DNA of 64,000 bases from an uncultured Pelagibacteraceae bacterium (GCA_902527215.1 CABZOF010000001.1:292501-356500), one strand, 5' to 3'; counted from the first letter of the stretch, positions 20,246-29,564 are shown. Numbers and translations are program-made. Notes: generated from the letters alone by a model not told the origin.

Positions 20246-20983
20246 TTAATTTTTATATTCCATAATTTTTTTTATTTCTAGATAATCTTGATCTGTATCT
20301 ACGCCAATTGGTTTAGTTTTTGCTAATCCTACGTCTATTTCAATATTGTTATCCATTAGTCTTAATTGTTCTAGTTTTTGGGATTTTTCATTCTGAGTTT
20401 GCTCTAAGTGAACAAATCTTTCTAAACATGAAACATTATAAATATATATTCCAATATGGTGGTAAATATTTTTTTGAGTATTTTTAATTTCTCTTGTGAA
20501 TGATGTTGCTATTGATAAATTTTTTTGATGAAGTTCCTCTTTTGTGGTTACTTTTACAACATTTTTATTTAAAAAAAATTTTTCGTCCTCAATTTGACAA
20601 GCTAATGTTGAAATTTTAGATTTTTTTTTGATAGTTTTTTTGAGTAGATTAGTAACATCCTCAATATCAAGCATTGGTTCATCTCCTTGAAGATTTATTA
20701 CATATTCAATATTATCATCTTTTAACTCTTGATAAGCCTCAAAAATTCTGTCAGTTCCAGTTTTATGATCTTTTTTAGTTAAAATACATTTTCCTCCAAG
20801 CTTAGTGACCTCTTCAAATATTTCTTTATCGCCTGTTGCAACATAACTTTCTCCAATAAGAGATGATTTTGCAATTTTGTAAACATGATTGATAATTGAA
20901 ATATTATTGATTTTTAATAAAGGTTTATTTGGTAACCTTGTTGCAGCTAATCTTGAAGGGATTAAAATTACTGTATTGCTCAT
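20246..20983 (-). CDS. kdsB: CMP-KDO synthetase
   Basis: A 245-residue cytidylyltransferase that activates KDO with CTP for lipid A-core assembly. The nucleotide-binding start is IPSRLAATRLPNKPL, and INLQGDEP is the family's magnesium/CTP segment. The C-terminal EQLRLMDNNIEIDV and GVDTDQDYLEI are typical. Together with kdsD, lptC and lptB at 27-29.5 kb this shows that the cell makes an LPS-type outer membrane. Confidence 0.95.
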   Translation of the reverse strand: MSNTVILIPSRLAATRLPNKPLLKINNISIINHVYKIAKSSLIGESYVATGDKEIFEEVTKLGGKCILTKKDHKTGTDRIFEAYQELKDDNIEYVINLQGDEPMLDIEDVTNLLKKTIKKKSKISTLACQIEDEKFFLNKNVVKVTTKEELHQKNLSIATSFTREIKNTQKNIYHHIGIYIYNVSCLERFVHLEQTQNEKSQKLEQLRLMDNNIEIDVGLAKTKPIGVDTDQDYLEIKKIMEYKN

Positions 20984-21079
20984 AAACTAAGTATTATGCG
21001 TCTTTCAGACGCAATAATTAAATTTAAATTTAGTTTTTTTTTTGTTTAACATGTTATACGAGGTTAATAATTAAAAATC

Positions 21080-21610
21080 ATGGACTCATTTGAAATTAAC
21101 AAAATTATAGCAGCTGTTGTAGTTATTTTTGTTGTTATATTTGGAATAACTAAAATTTCAGACATTATCTATTACGTAGAGAAGCCAAGCCAATCAGCTT
21201 ATAAAGTTGAATTTGCTGAAACAGATAGCACTAAAGCTTCTGCAGCTGTTGAAGCAGTTGATATTTCTGGTCTATTAGCCATGGGAAGTGTTGATCATGG
21301 AAAGAAAGTATTTAAAAAATGTAGCGCATGTCATTCAATCAAAAAAGGTGGAAGAAACAATATTGGGCCAGCACTTTATAATGTGCTAGGTAGAAATATG
21401 GGTGCCCTGGAAGATTATAAATATTCAAAAGCCTTGATAGCATTTGGAAAAGATTGGACATTCCAAGAGATGAATAGTTTTTTAATAAAACCTGCTTCAT
21501 ATATAAAGGGTACTAAGATGGCTTTCGCAGGATTAAAAAAAGAGAAAGATAGAGCATCAGTAATTCTATATATGAATGCTAATGCTGATAGCCCTTTACA
21601 ACTACCTTAA
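21080..21610 (+). CDS. Membrane-anchored c-type cytochrome
   Basis: A 176-residue electron carrier. The uncleaved helix at 9-29 holds it in the membrane, and a linker rich in Ala/Val leads to a class I cytochrome c domain. The haem site is C81-SA-C84-H85, and the distal ligand is probably M147 in GTKMAFAG. It resembles the CycM/cytochrome c552 group that passes electrons from the bc1 complex to the terminal oxidase. It is a single gene, and its 3' end overlaps convergent argF by nine bases. Confidence 0.9.
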   Translation: MDSFEINKIIAAVVVIFVVIFGITKISDIIYYVEKPSQSAYKVEFAETDSTKASAAVEAVDISGLLAMGSVDHGKKVFKKCSACHSIKKGGRNNIGPALYNVLGRNMGALEDYKYSKALIAFGKDWTFQEMNSFLIKPASYIKGTKMAFAGLKKEKDRASVILYMNANADSPLQLP

Positions 21611-22534
21611 TTTACTAAAACAATATAATAAAATACTCTTTTGAACATAAACTCTGTTAAGAGCTTGTTGCCATACTTTGGATTGTTTACCAAGAAACAC
21701 TTCTTCTGTAACTTCACTCCCTCTTGGAAGACAATGCAGAAATATTGCATCTTTCTTGGCTAAATTCATAGTTTTTGTATCAACTTTAAAATTTTTAAAT
21801 GATTTAAGTTTCTTTTTTTTATTTACTTTATCATTTAATGAAATGATTTTGTCTGTCATTACAACATCGGAATTTTTAACAGCTTTTTCTTTATTATAAA
21901 AAATTTTAATTTTCCCTTTTTGTTTTTTTATTAAGAAGGTAAGATTTTTATTTGGTTGATAGTCTTTGGGGCAGGCAATATTTAAAGAAACCGAGAATTT
22001 TATACAAGCTTCTATTAAGCTGTTCATCATATTATTATTGGCATCTCCTATCCAGCATAGTTTTAATTTTGAAATACTTTTCTTTTTAATTTCTTGAATA
22101 GTAAAAATATCCGACAAAACCTGGGTAGGGTGTGATGATGGACTTAATCCATTTATTATTGGTATATTTGAATATTTTTTGAATTCATCTAATTTTTTGT
22201 CTGAGTCTGTTCTTAGCATAAAAGCGTTACCGTAAGTTGACAAAATTTTAGATGTATCTGCTATACTTTCTCCAGCATTTTTTAAATGTAATTCCTCTGG
22301 TCTTAACGTTAAGGATCCTCCACCTAACTGTTTAATAGCTAAATAAAAACTTAATCTAGTTCTTAGGCTAGATTTTTCAAACATCTGTAAAAGAATTTTG
22401 CCTTTTAGAGGTACATCTTTGTCAGGATCAAGGGTATTTAACTTTTTTCTTTTTAATTTTCTATTTTTTGCATCAGAAATAATTTTTTTTAAATCTTTTA
22501 GAGGAATATCTCTTATGTGAAGAAAATGTTTCAT
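21602..22534 (-). CDS. argF: Ornithine carbamoyltransferase, divergent
   Basis: A 310-residue transcarbamoylase that makes citrulline from ornithine and carbamoyl phosphate. The HPTQ motif is at 135-138 and HCLP at 267-270, followed by RGSEVTEEVF. Two key motifs differ from the usual enzyme. The carbamoyl-phosphate loop reads S56-L-R-T-R60 instead of STRTR, and the ornithine-side SMG motif is replaced by DVVMTDK (223-229). SLRTR-type loops occur in acetyl- and succinyl-ornithine transcarbamylases, but the nearby argJ makes free ornithine, so OTC remains the better call. Its ATG overlaps the end of argD by one base. Confidence 0.86.
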   Translation of the reverse strand: MKHFLHIRDIPLKDLKKIISDAKNRKLKRKKLNTLDPDKDVPLKGKILLQMFEKSSLRTRLSFYLAIKQLGGGSLTLRPEELHLKNAGESIADTSKILSTYGNAFMLRTDSDKKLDEFKKYSNIPIINGLSPSSHPTQVLSDIFTIQEIKKKSISKLKLCWIGDANNNMMNSLIEACIKFSVSLNIACPKDYQPNKNLTFLIKKQKGKIKIFYNKEKAVKNSDVVMTDKIISLNDKVNKKKKLKSFKNFKVDTKTMNLAKKDAIFLHCLPRGSEVTEEVFLGKQSKVWQQALNRVYVQKSILLYCFSKLR

Positions 22535-23703
22535 TAATTTTTATACTCGGCGCAAACTTTATTTATAATTTTTAGACCTAAATCAATTTCTTTTCTATTA
22601 ACATTTAATGGGGGCAAAATTCTTATAACATTTTCAGCTGCTCTAATTGTTAATAATTTATTTTTCATTAAACTTTGTATAAATTTTGTCTGGTCATGAT
22701 GTAACTGCATTCCCAAAATCAATCCTGTTCCTCTTATTTCTTTAACAATGTTTGGGAATTTATCTTTAATTTTATTTAGTTCTGAAATAAAGTATTTTGA
22801 ATTTTTTTTTACTTTTGAAAGAAAGCCTTTTTTGAAAATCTCATCCATAACAGCATTTCCAACAGACATTGCTAAAGGGTTACCGCCAAAAGTAGATCCA
22901 TGTGTACCTGGAACCATAGCCTTAGAAACATTTTTTGTCATTAACACTGCACCTATTGGGAACCCACCTCCAATCCCTTTTGCAATTGGAACTATATCTG
23001 GCTTTATTTTTGCATATTCAAATGAAAAAAACTTACCTGATCTCCCAATTCCACACTGAACTTCGTCTAAAATGAGAAGAATTTTTTTTTTATTACATAT
23101 CTGCCTCAATTCTTTTAGACACCAAGCAGGTATTACTTTAATGCCTCCCTCGCCCATAATTGGCTCAATCATTATGGCAGCGGTTTTACTTGTGATTTTT
23201 CTTTTTAGCTCGTTGTGGTTCCCAAATTTAAAATGATCAAATCCACCTACTTTTGGACCAAATCCCTCTACCATTTTTTTTGATCCACTTGCATTTATTG
23301 CTGCAATAGTTCTTCCATGAAAAGAATTTTTAATACAAAGAATTCTATTTTTTTTTGGTTTGCCTAAAGAATAAAAATATCTTCTAGCAACTTTTATAGC
23401 CGCCTCAGTAGCCTCTGCTCCACTGTTTTGAAAAATAACAGCATCTGCAAATGTTTTTTTTGTTAATTTATTAGCTAATTCTTCTCCTTCTGGAATAATA
23501 AAAGAATTAGAAACATGCCAAAGTTTTTTTGATTGTTTATTTATCGCTTTTACTAAAGTGGGATTAGCATGACCTAAAGAATTTACGGCAATTCCTTGCA
23601 CAAAATCTAAATACTTTATTCCTTTTTTTGTATACAAATAAGATCCTTTACCTTTGTTAAAGGATAAGTTTCTTCTTTTATAATTTTTAGCTAAGGAACT
23701 CAT
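22534..23703 (-). CDS. argD: Acetylornithine aminotransferase
   Basis: A 389-residue class III PLP aminotransferase that makes N-acetylornithine (and possibly succinyl-diaminopimelate) with glutamate. The conserved segments are FQNSGAEATEAAIKVAR for the cofactor phosphate, LDEVQCGIGRSG for the PLP ring, and IAKGIGGGFPIGA with the Schiff-base lysine. It is the first gene of the argD-argF pair and overlaps argF by one base. The same pair occurs in many alphaproteobacteria. dapD and dapE in this window suggest that the enzyme may also serve lysine/diaminopimelate synthesis. Confidence 0.95.
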   Translation of the reverse strand: MSSLAKNYKRRNLSFNKGKGSYLYTKKGIKYLDFVQGIAVNSLGHANPTLVKAINKQSKKLWHVSNSFIIPEGEELANKLTKKTFADAVIFQNSGAEATEAAIKVARRYFYSLGKPKKNRILCIKNSFHGRTIAAINASGSKKMVEGFGPKVGGFDHFKFGNHNELKRKITSKTAAIMIEPIMGEGGIKVIPAWCLKELRQICNKKKILLILDEVQCGIGRSGKFFSFEYAKIKPDIVPIAKGIGGGFPIGAVLMTKNVSKAMVPGTHGSTFGGNPLAMSVGNAVMDEIFKKGFLSKVKKNSKYFISELNKIKDKFPNIVKEIRGTGLILGMQLHHDQTKFIQSLMKNKLLTIRAAENVIRILPPLNVNRKEIDLGLKIINKVCAEYKN

Positions 23704-23709
23704 TTTTTA

Positions 23710-24522
23710 CTATGATTTAATTTTATAACCTTTATGTACTAGAACGTATGCGAGGTAAGTAATAAACAAACTTAAAAAAGTTAACAGTGAAATACCAAAT
23801 GTTACAGATCCATCTAATTGACCAATAAATGAATATCTAAATCCATCTATCATATGAAAAAAAGGATTATAATTACTTAGAACTTTTAAAAAATTAGGTA
23901 ATTTATCAATACTATAAAAAGTACCACTTAAAAAACTTAATGGCACAATAATAAAATTTGTAACAGTACTCATTTGATCAAATTTATCAGCATATAGTCC
24001 AATTATAATCCCTAGTGATCCCATTACTAATCCACCCAGGAACAAATATGTAAACCACAAAAGAAAATTTTGTACAGATAACTCTATAAAAAAAATAAAT
24101 ATTAAAGTTGAGGCTGTCGCAATCAGCAAGCCTCTTGCGGCTGAAGCAAATGTTATTGCAAAAACTACTTCCGATGATGAGAGAGGGCTATGTACAACAT
24201 CAGTAATAGTTCCCATCATCTTACCCATCATTAATGAAGAACTAGAATGCGCAAAACTTTGTTGGATTACCTGCATCATTATTAAACCACTAGCTAAAAA
24301 CTTTATATATGGAACTCCTAGTACATCAGCTCTTTGATCCCCGATGGCTAAAGAAATTACTGTTAAAAATAATATACTAGTAAGTATTGGACCAAACAGA
24401 GTTTGGCCTGAAACTGTTAAAAATCTCAAAACTTCTTTTTTAAATAAAGAATACGTTCCAACCCAGTTTATTAGTCCAAACCTTCTGACGCCAATTTGAT
24501 ATTTTTTTTGTAATTCAACCAT
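23710..24522 (-). CDS. ABC-2 type transporter permease
   Basis: A 270-residue inner-membrane protein with about six hydrophobic helices and the ABC-2 (YadH/NodJ-like) arrangement. FKKEVLRFLTVSGQTLFGPILTSILFL forms the N-terminal amphipathic and first membrane segments. The central part holds the conserved FAHSSSSLMMGKMMGTITDV and LSGTFYSIDKLP. The partner ATPase is not adjacent, so the substrate cannot be told from context; lipid or polysaccharide export is common for this family. It lies seven bases before argD on the same strand and is divergent from gcrA. Confidence 0.85.
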   Translation of the reverse strand: MVELQKKYQIGVRRFGLINWVGTYSLFKKEVLRFLTVSGQTLFGPILTSILFLTVISLAIGDQRADVLGVPYIKFLASGLIMMQVIQQSFAHSSSSLMMGKMMGTITDVVHSPLSSSEVVFAITFASAARGLLIATASTLIFIFFIELSVQNFLLWFTYLFLGGLVMGSLGIIIGLYADKFDQMSTVTNFIIVPLSFLSGTFYSIDKLPNFLKVLSNYNPFFHMIDGFRYSFIGQLDGSVTFGISLLTFLSLFITYLAYVLVHKGYKIKS

Positions 24523-24649
24523 AGGTAAATATTAATAAACTTTTTTTTTGATATTTGTTAAAAAACAAAAAAAAAAGCTTGTTATACTTAATCAATTATG
24601 GTCTCTATATAGTGTTGTAAATAAGTTTTAATATACTAAATATAGATAT

Positions 24650-25144
24650 ATGAGTTGGACTGAGGAAAAAGTAAAAAAACTTAAGGATTTATGGGGCAAA
24701 GGGCAAACTGCAAGTCAAATAGCTGAAATTATAGGTGGTGTTAGTAGAAATGCAGTAATAGGTAAGGCTCATAGATTAAATTTATCAGCAAAAATCAAAA
24801 CTAGATCCTCTATTTCTCAAGATAATATTGGATCTTTATCAACAAAAATTAATATTAAAAAAGGAGGAAGAAAGCAAAAATTTAGATCACTGCTTTTAGA
24901 TAAAAATTTTGAACCTGCTAGAAATCTTCAATTAGAAGAATTAAATGAAAGTACATGCAAATATATGGAGGGTAATCCAGATGAAAAAGAATCCTCATTT
25001 TGTGGAAGAAAAACTATTGAAAAATTTTCATATTGCCCTTTACATCTCATGATTGTTTTTCAGCCTAAAGGTAAGAAAGACGATGTAGTTGATAAAGAAG
25101 ATGAAATGCCAAAATTTATAGAAAAAAAAGTAAAATCTGCATAA
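24650..25144 (+). CDS. gcrA: GcrA cell-cycle regulator
   Basis: A 164-residue DNA-binding transcription factor. The N-terminal helix-turn-helix is WTEEKVKKLKDLWGKGQTASQIAEIIGGVSRNAVIGKAHRLNL (residues 3-46), nearly textbook GcrA. A basic linker and a C-terminal region with FCGRKTIEKFSYCPLHLMIVFQP follow; in Caulobacter this part binds sigma-70 domain 2. In other alphaproteobacteria GcrA acts at GANTC promoters methylated by CcrM and controls division genes. It is a single gene, with 127 bp upstream facing the ABC permease. Confidence 0.93.
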   Translation: MSWTEEKVKKLKDLWGKGQTASQIAEIIGGVSRNAVIGKAHRLNLSAKIKTRSSISQDNIGSLSTKINIKKGGRKQKFRSLLLDKNFEPARNLQLEELNESTCKYMEGNPDEKESSFCGRKTIEKFSYCPLHLMIVFQPKGKKDDVVDKEDEMPKFIEKKVKSA

Positions 25145-25153
25145 TTTAAAAAT

Positions 25154-25408
25154 CTACTTTAATATTTTGTCTTTAGCTTTTTTAAATTCATCATCATTAA
25201 GGATCTCTTTATCATGTAACTCTTTTAATGCTTTAATCTGATCTATAACTTCTGATTTAGAGTTTTCTCTATTTAATTTCATATCAGAGTTTTTTTCCTC
25301 TTTAATTATTTGTTTTGCTTCAACACCTCTAGTTATTGCTTTAACAGCAATAGATAGAACAAATGCTAAAATTAAGAATACTGCAAAATATATGATATTA
25401 GTTAGCAT
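25154..25408 (-). CDS. Small membrane protein with SHOCT-like tail
   Basis: An 84-residue protein with one N-terminal membrane helix (about 3-25) and a short charged linker. The C-terminal helical hairpin (IKALKELHDKEILNDDEFKKAKDKIL) resembles the SHOCT oligomerisation motif. Its ATG overlaps the last base of the NDUFA9-like gene, so the two should be translated together. Function is not known; a membrane-associated assembly role would be a guess. Confidence 0.7.
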   Translation of the reverse strand: MLTNIIYFAVFLILAFVLSIAVKAITRGVEAKQIIKEEKNSDMKLNRENSKSEVIDQIKALKELHDKEILNDDEFKKAKDKILK

Positions 25409-26370
25409 TATTTATCTTTATTTGATTTTTTAGAGAATTGTCCTCCGCTTGTCCAATTATAACTATACAGATTAATTTCATTATCAAATTTTTTATTTGC
25501 CATTATTTTTAAATCAAAATTAGTTTTGTATTTTTTAGAAATAATATTATCATATTTTAATAATTTGAGTTGATCCAGTGTTAATAATGGCTTTGGCATC
25601 AATTCGAACAACTTTGCATTAATTTTAGCTAAAGTTAAAGGTAAAGGAATTAATAATCTTTTTTTTTTAATAGATTTTAAAATTTTTAAAATAATCTCTT
25701 TAAATGTAAAAACCTCAGGTCCAACGCATTCAATGGTTTCACTTGTAATATTTTTTTCAATAATTTTAAATATTATATTTGTAAGATCAGAAACATGTAT
25801 TGGAGTAAATTTAGTTTTGCCTGAATAGTACAATGGCATTATAGGGAGTTTACTTAATAAACCCATAAAGTTTGTAGTAAAATTATCATCAACAGAATAA
25901 ACAACAGATGGTTTCAAAATTACAGAACTAGGAAAGTTTTGTCTAACTTTTTTTTCTCCATTAATTTTACTGACAGCATATTTACTATCTTTTGCAAACT
26001 CTATTCCAAGAGCAGATAAATGTATGAATTGCTTATGAGAATTTTTATAAGCCAGTTTTGAGAGTAAAGAGGGTAAATCCTCATGAATTAAATTAAATTG
26101 ATTTTCTTTTTTCTCATAAAGAATACCAATTAAATTTATACAAATTGAAGATCTTTTCATTAGTTTTGAAATATTTTCTTCAGTGTATGAGTTAATTTCC
26201 TCAAGTTCTAAATAACCATAATTCGATTGTGTTTTAATTTGGTAACCTTTTCTGTGAATACTTCTAGTAACCGCAATAACTTTATAGTTATTTTTAGTAA
26301 ATTTTCTTATTAGTGATTTACCTATTTGCCCAGAAGAACCAAATATTAAAATTGAATCCTGATTTTTCAT
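25408..26370 (-). CDS. NDUFA9-like NAD(P)-binding protein (atypical short-chain reductase)
   Basis: A 320-residue protein with an N-terminal Rossmann site ILIFGSSGQIGKSLIRKF (GxxGxxG) and the extended-SDR segments INLIGILYEK, HLSALGIEFA and YAVSKINGEKKV. The last contains the YxxxK pair. This matches the alphaproteobacterial complex I NDUFA9-like family, which is an accessory subunit of mitochondrial complex I. Whether it associates with NADH dehydrogenase here is not shown. It is divergent from rnd with 17 bases between the starts. Confidence 0.83.
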   Translation of the reverse strand: MKNQDSILIFGSSGQIGKSLIRKFTKNNYKVIAVTRSIHRKGYQIKTQSNYGYLELEEINSYTEENISKLMKRSSICINLIGILYEKKENQFNLIHEDLPSLLSKLAYKNSHKQFIHLSALGIEFAKDSKYAVSKINGEKKVRQNFPSSVILKPSVVYSVDDNFTTNFMGLLSKLPIMPLYYSGKTKFTPIHVSDLTNIIFKIIEKNITSETIECVGPEVFTFKEIILKILKSIKKKRLLIPLPLTLAKINAKLFELMPKPLLTLDQLKLLKYDNIISKKYKTNFDLKIMANKKFDNEINLYSYNWTSGGQFSKKSNKDK

Positions 26371-26387
26371 ATATATATATCTATTTA

Positions 26388-26999
26388 ATGAATATAGATA
26401 TTAAATTACATAAGAAAGATTTACCAGATGAAATTAGGTTCAGTGACAAGATAGCAATCGATTGTGAATTTACTGGACTTAATATTGAAAGAGATAGACT
26501 ATGCTTAATACAAATATCATCTGGACATAATGATGCTCATATTATTCAATTAGATAGGAATAATTACGAAGCAACAAACTTAAAAAAAATTTTAGTTGAT
26601 AAAACTATTAATAAATTATTTCATTTCGCTAGAGCAGATTTATTATTTATAAAAAAATTTTTAAAGGTTGAAGTTGAAAATGTAAACTGTACAAAATTAA
26701 TGAGTAAGATTGCAAGAGGATATTCTGACAAGCACGGTCTTAAAGATTTAATCAAAGAATTCGTAGGTGTAGATATAAGTAAACAATTGCAGACATCTGA
26801 CTTTGGGGGTGAATTAACTGATAAACAACTTAAATATTGTGCACAAGATGTCATTTATTTGCACAAAATTTATGAATCGTTGAGAAATATACTAACAAGA
26901 GAAAAAAGAATCAATTTATATGAAAAAACTATAAAATTTATAAATACGAGAGTTGAGTTAGATTTAGCATCTTTTAAAGAAGATGTTTGGTCACATTAA
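26388..26999 (+). CDS. rnd: Ribonuclease D-like 3'-5' exonuclease
   Basis: A 203-residue DEDDy exonuclease. The acidic residues are D25 and E27 in AIDCEFTGL, the Asp in FHFARADLLF, and the Tyr/Asp pair in KYCAQDVIYLHKIY. It lacks the HRDC domains of E. coli RNase D, as is usual for the short alphaproteobacterial form. A longer reading frame opens upstream at 26313, but it would run into the divergent gene; the ATG at 26388 gives the family-typical start. It begins the long plus-strand run and probably trims tRNA or other RNA 3' ends. Confidence 0.9.
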   Translation: MNIDIKLHKKDLPDEIRFSDKIAIDCEFTGLNIERDRLCLIQISSGHNDAHIIQLDRNNYEATNLKKILVDKTINKLFHFARADLLFIKKFLKVEVENVNCTKLMSKIARGYSDKHGLKDLIKEFVGVDISKQLQTSDFGGELTDKQLKYCAQDVIYLHKIYESLRNILTREKRINLYEKTIKFINTRVELDLASFKEDVWSH

Positions 27000-27000
27000 A

Positions 27001-27981
27001 ATGAAGCAAAACAAATTATTAAGCATTGCAAAAGAAGTAATAAAATTAGAAATAGACTCACTTAAAAAGTTGCAATCAAGTTTTGGTAGTTCATTTGAAA
27101 AACTTATAAAAACAATTATCAATCGGAAAAATGGTAAAATAATAATTTCAGGTGTTGGTAAAAGTGGAATTGTAGGCAAAAAGTGGGTGGCAACCTTATC
27201 CTCAACTGGTACACCATCTTTTTTCTTAGACGCATCAAATGCTAGCCATGGAGATATGGGACAAATTACCTCAAACGATATTGTAATTTTAATTAGCTTA
27301 AGTGGACAGAGTGATGAACTTAAAAATATAATTCAATACACATCACGAAATAGAAATATTAAATTAATAGGAATTACCTCAAAAAAAGACTCAGTTCTTT
27401 ACAAAAACGCAGATGTAAATTTTCTGCTACCAAGTGTTAAAGAAGCAGGACCAGGCAATTTTGTACCAACATCTTCTACAACTGTTCAAGTTGCACTAGG
27501 TGATGCAATTTCTATCGTTTGTATGAATTATAAAAGATTTGGAAGATTAGATTTCAAAAAATTTCATCCGAGTGGGACTCTTGCTGTAAAATTACAAACA
27601 GTTGGAGATTTGATGATGACAAAAAGAAAAATACCCTTTGTTTCAGAAAATATAAATATTAAGAATGCGATATCAAACATAACAAAAAAAGGGCTTGGAG
27701 TTATAGTTCTAAGAAATAATAGCAAAACTACAACGGGCATCTTAACCGATGGAGATTTAAAAAGGCTATCAAATAAATTTCAAAACTTTAAAAATATTAA
27801 AGTTAAAAAGATAATGAAAAGAAATCCAATTAGCGTAGATAAAAATATGTTAGCTGCAAAAGCTCTTTCATTGATGAATACGAAAAAAATTACAAGTCTT
27901 TGTGTGCATGAAAAAAACAAAAAGAAAAAAACAGTTGGATTTATTCATATTCACAATATTTTAGATGCAAATATAACCTAG
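27001..27981 (+). CDS. kdsD: Arabinose-5-phosphate isomerase (KpsF/GutQ family)
   Basis: A 326-residue enzyme that turns ribulose-5-phosphate into arabinose-5-phosphate, the first step toward KDO. The N-terminal SIS domain holds IISGVGKSGIVGKKW, SASHGDMGQ-like and LISLSGQSDEL segments, and the C-terminal third has two CBS motifs (LMMTKRKIPFV, KKIMKRNPISVDKNM). The ATG at 27001 follows the rnd stop by one base; an in-frame ATG at 26983 would overlap rnd by 17 bases. It is next to lptC and lptB, as in the kdsD-kdsC-lptCAB cluster of other Gram-negatives, but kdsC is absent. Confidence 0.92.
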   Translation: MKQNKLLSIAKEVIKLEIDSLKKLQSSFGSSFEKLIKTIINRKNGKIIISGVGKSGIVGKKWVATLSSTGTPSFFLDASNASHGDMGQITSNDIVILISLSGQSDELKNIIQYTSRNRNIKLIGITSKKDSVLYKNADVNFLLPSVKEAGPGNFVPTSSTTVQVALGDAISIVCMNYKRFGRLDFKKFHPSGTLAVKLQTVGDLMMTKRKIPFVSENINIKNAISNITKKGLGVIVLRNNSKTTTGILTDGDLKRLSNKFQNFKNIKVKKIMKRNPISVDKNMLAAKALSLMNTKKITSLCVHEKNKKKKTVGFIHIHNILDANIT

Positions 27982-28788
27982 ATGTCAATTAAACCCTTAA
28001 TTCAAATTTTAATTACATGTTTAATTTTGTTAATAATTATTGGGGTTTACTATGAATATTTTAACATTAATAATAAAAATGTAACTGTAATTGATAATTC
28101 AACTATAGATGTTCAAGAAAAATTTAATGAATTAGAAAAAAAAATAAATGAATTGGAAACTGAAAACAGGGAGTTAAACACAAAAATTAATGAAAAAAAA
28201 AATGATATAGTTGATACTATTTCAGAAAATTTAGAAAAGGACAATATTGCAGCCAATCAATCAAATAAAGTTAAAGAAAAAAAAGAAAAGAATAAAAAGA
28301 TCATTAATGATGTAAATAAAAATTCAAATGAGAGTATTTTAAAAAAAAAGGATAACAAAAATCTAGTAAAAGACATTGAATACACCTCAGTGGACGAAAA
28401 AGGAAATAAATTTTATCTTCTTGCTAGTTCTGGAAAATCTAATGTTAAGGATAATAATATCTTAGATTTAAAAAATGTGAGAGGCAAAATAACGTCTGAA
28501 ACTCGAGATACTATTTATATCATATCTGATTATGCACAATATAATTCAGCGAACCTAAATTCAAAATTTTATCAAAATGTAATAATAGATTATCAAGATA
28601 AAAAAATTACATGTGAAAATTTTGACATAAATATGGAAACTAATATGGCTATAGCCTATAATAATGTTATAATTACAGATCCTAAGTCTGTAATGAAAGC
28701 TGGTATTGTTGAGTTTGATTTAAAAACAAAAGATATAAATATAAAACCTGAGAATATAACTGAGGAAATTGAAGTTATTACAAACTAA
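27982..28788 (+). CDS. lptC: LPS export protein LptC, long form with coiled coil
   Basis: A 268-residue bitopic protein. One N-terminal membrane helix (about 6-26) is followed by a Lys/Glu/Asn-rich coiled-coil region (about 45-120) and a C-terminal beta-jellyroll-like domain (about 130-255; LASSGKSNVKDNNILDLKNVRGKI, CENFDINMETNMAIAYNNVIIT) that fits LptC. Usual LptC is about 190 residues, so the coiled coil is extra. It abuts kdsD with no gap, and its stop overlaps the lptB start by one base. The lptA gene, which normally lies between lptC and lptB, is missing here. The call rests partly on context. Confidence 0.78.
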   Translation: MSIKPLIQILITCLILLIIIGVYYEYFNINNKNVTVIDNSTIDVQEKFNELEKKINELETENRELNTKINEKKNDIVDTISENLEKDNIAANQSNKVKEKKEKNKKIINDVNKNSNESILKKKDNKNLVKDIEYTSVDEKGNKFYLLASSGKSNVKDNNILDLKNVRGKITSETRDTIYIISDYAQYNSANLNSKFYQNVIIDYQDKKITCENFDINMETNMAIAYNNVIITDPKSVMKAGIVEFDLKTKDINIKPENITEEIEVITN

Positions 28789-29564
28789 TGGCATTAATTA
28801 AAAAATTTAGAATTAAAAGTTTTAAAGAAAAGGAAGTAATTGTAAAATTGGATAAGATATCTATGTTTTACAACAAAAGACAAATTTTGAATAATTTGAG
28901 TTTAGAAATAAATAAGCAAGAAGTTTTGGGGATGTTAGGGCCAAATGGAGTTGGAAAGTCTACAATATTTCACATTATAACAGGATTAAAGAATTCAACT
29001 TACGGAAAAGTTTTAATAAATAATGTTGATTGTACAAATGTTCCGATTTATGAGAGAGCATCAAGATTTAAGCTCGGCTATGTCCCACAATATGGTGGTT
29101 TCATACAAGATTTAAGTTTATTAGATAATTTGAACCTTGTAGGGGAAATACACATTAAGGAAAAAGATTTAAGAAAAGCAAAAATTGAAAAAATAATTTC
29201 TCAATTTGAATTTGATCCTTTGCTAAAAATTAAGGCAAAACATTTATCTGGTGGTCAAAAAAAAAAATTAGTTATATCGATGGCCTTGATTAATGATCCA
29301 AATATTCTACTTCTGGACGAGCCATTCGCTGCTTTAGATATTCTTACAATAAAAATGCTCCAAGAAATAATTGTAAACTTGCAATCAATCGAAAAAATTA
29401 CAATAGTCGTGTGTGATCATCAAGCACGAGATTTATTGAGTTGTGTAGATAGAGCTATAGTTTTGTCTGATGGAAAAATTATTGCTTCTGGAAGCCCTAA
29501 TGAAATAATAAAAGACTCAAGTGCAAGATCTGCATATTTTGGAGATGAATTTAAAATAAATTAA
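28788..29564 (+). CDS. lptB: LPS export ABC transporter ATPase LptB
   Basis: A 258-residue ATPase that powers extraction of LPS from the inner membrane with LptF/LptG. Walker A GPNGVGKST is at 51-59, the ABC signature is LSGGQKKKL, and Walker B is ILLLDEPFAALD. The H-loop is the His of VVCDHQAR. The N-terminus carries about 18 residues more than E. coli LptB. The start overlaps the lptC stop (TAATG). The LptFG permeases are not in the window. Confidence 0.93.
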   Translation: MALIKKFRIKSFKEKEVIVKLDKISMFYNKRQILNNLSLEINKQEVLGMLGPNGVGKSTIFHIITGLKNSTYGKVLINNVDCTNVPIYERASRFKLGYVPQYGGFIQDLSLLDNLNLVGEIHIKEKDLRKAKIEKIISQFEFDPLLKIKAKHLSGGQKKKLVISMALINDPNILLLDEPFAALDILTIKMLQEIIVNLQSIEKITIVVCDHQARDLLSCVDRAIVLSDGKIIASGSPNEIIKDSSARSAYFGDEFKIN

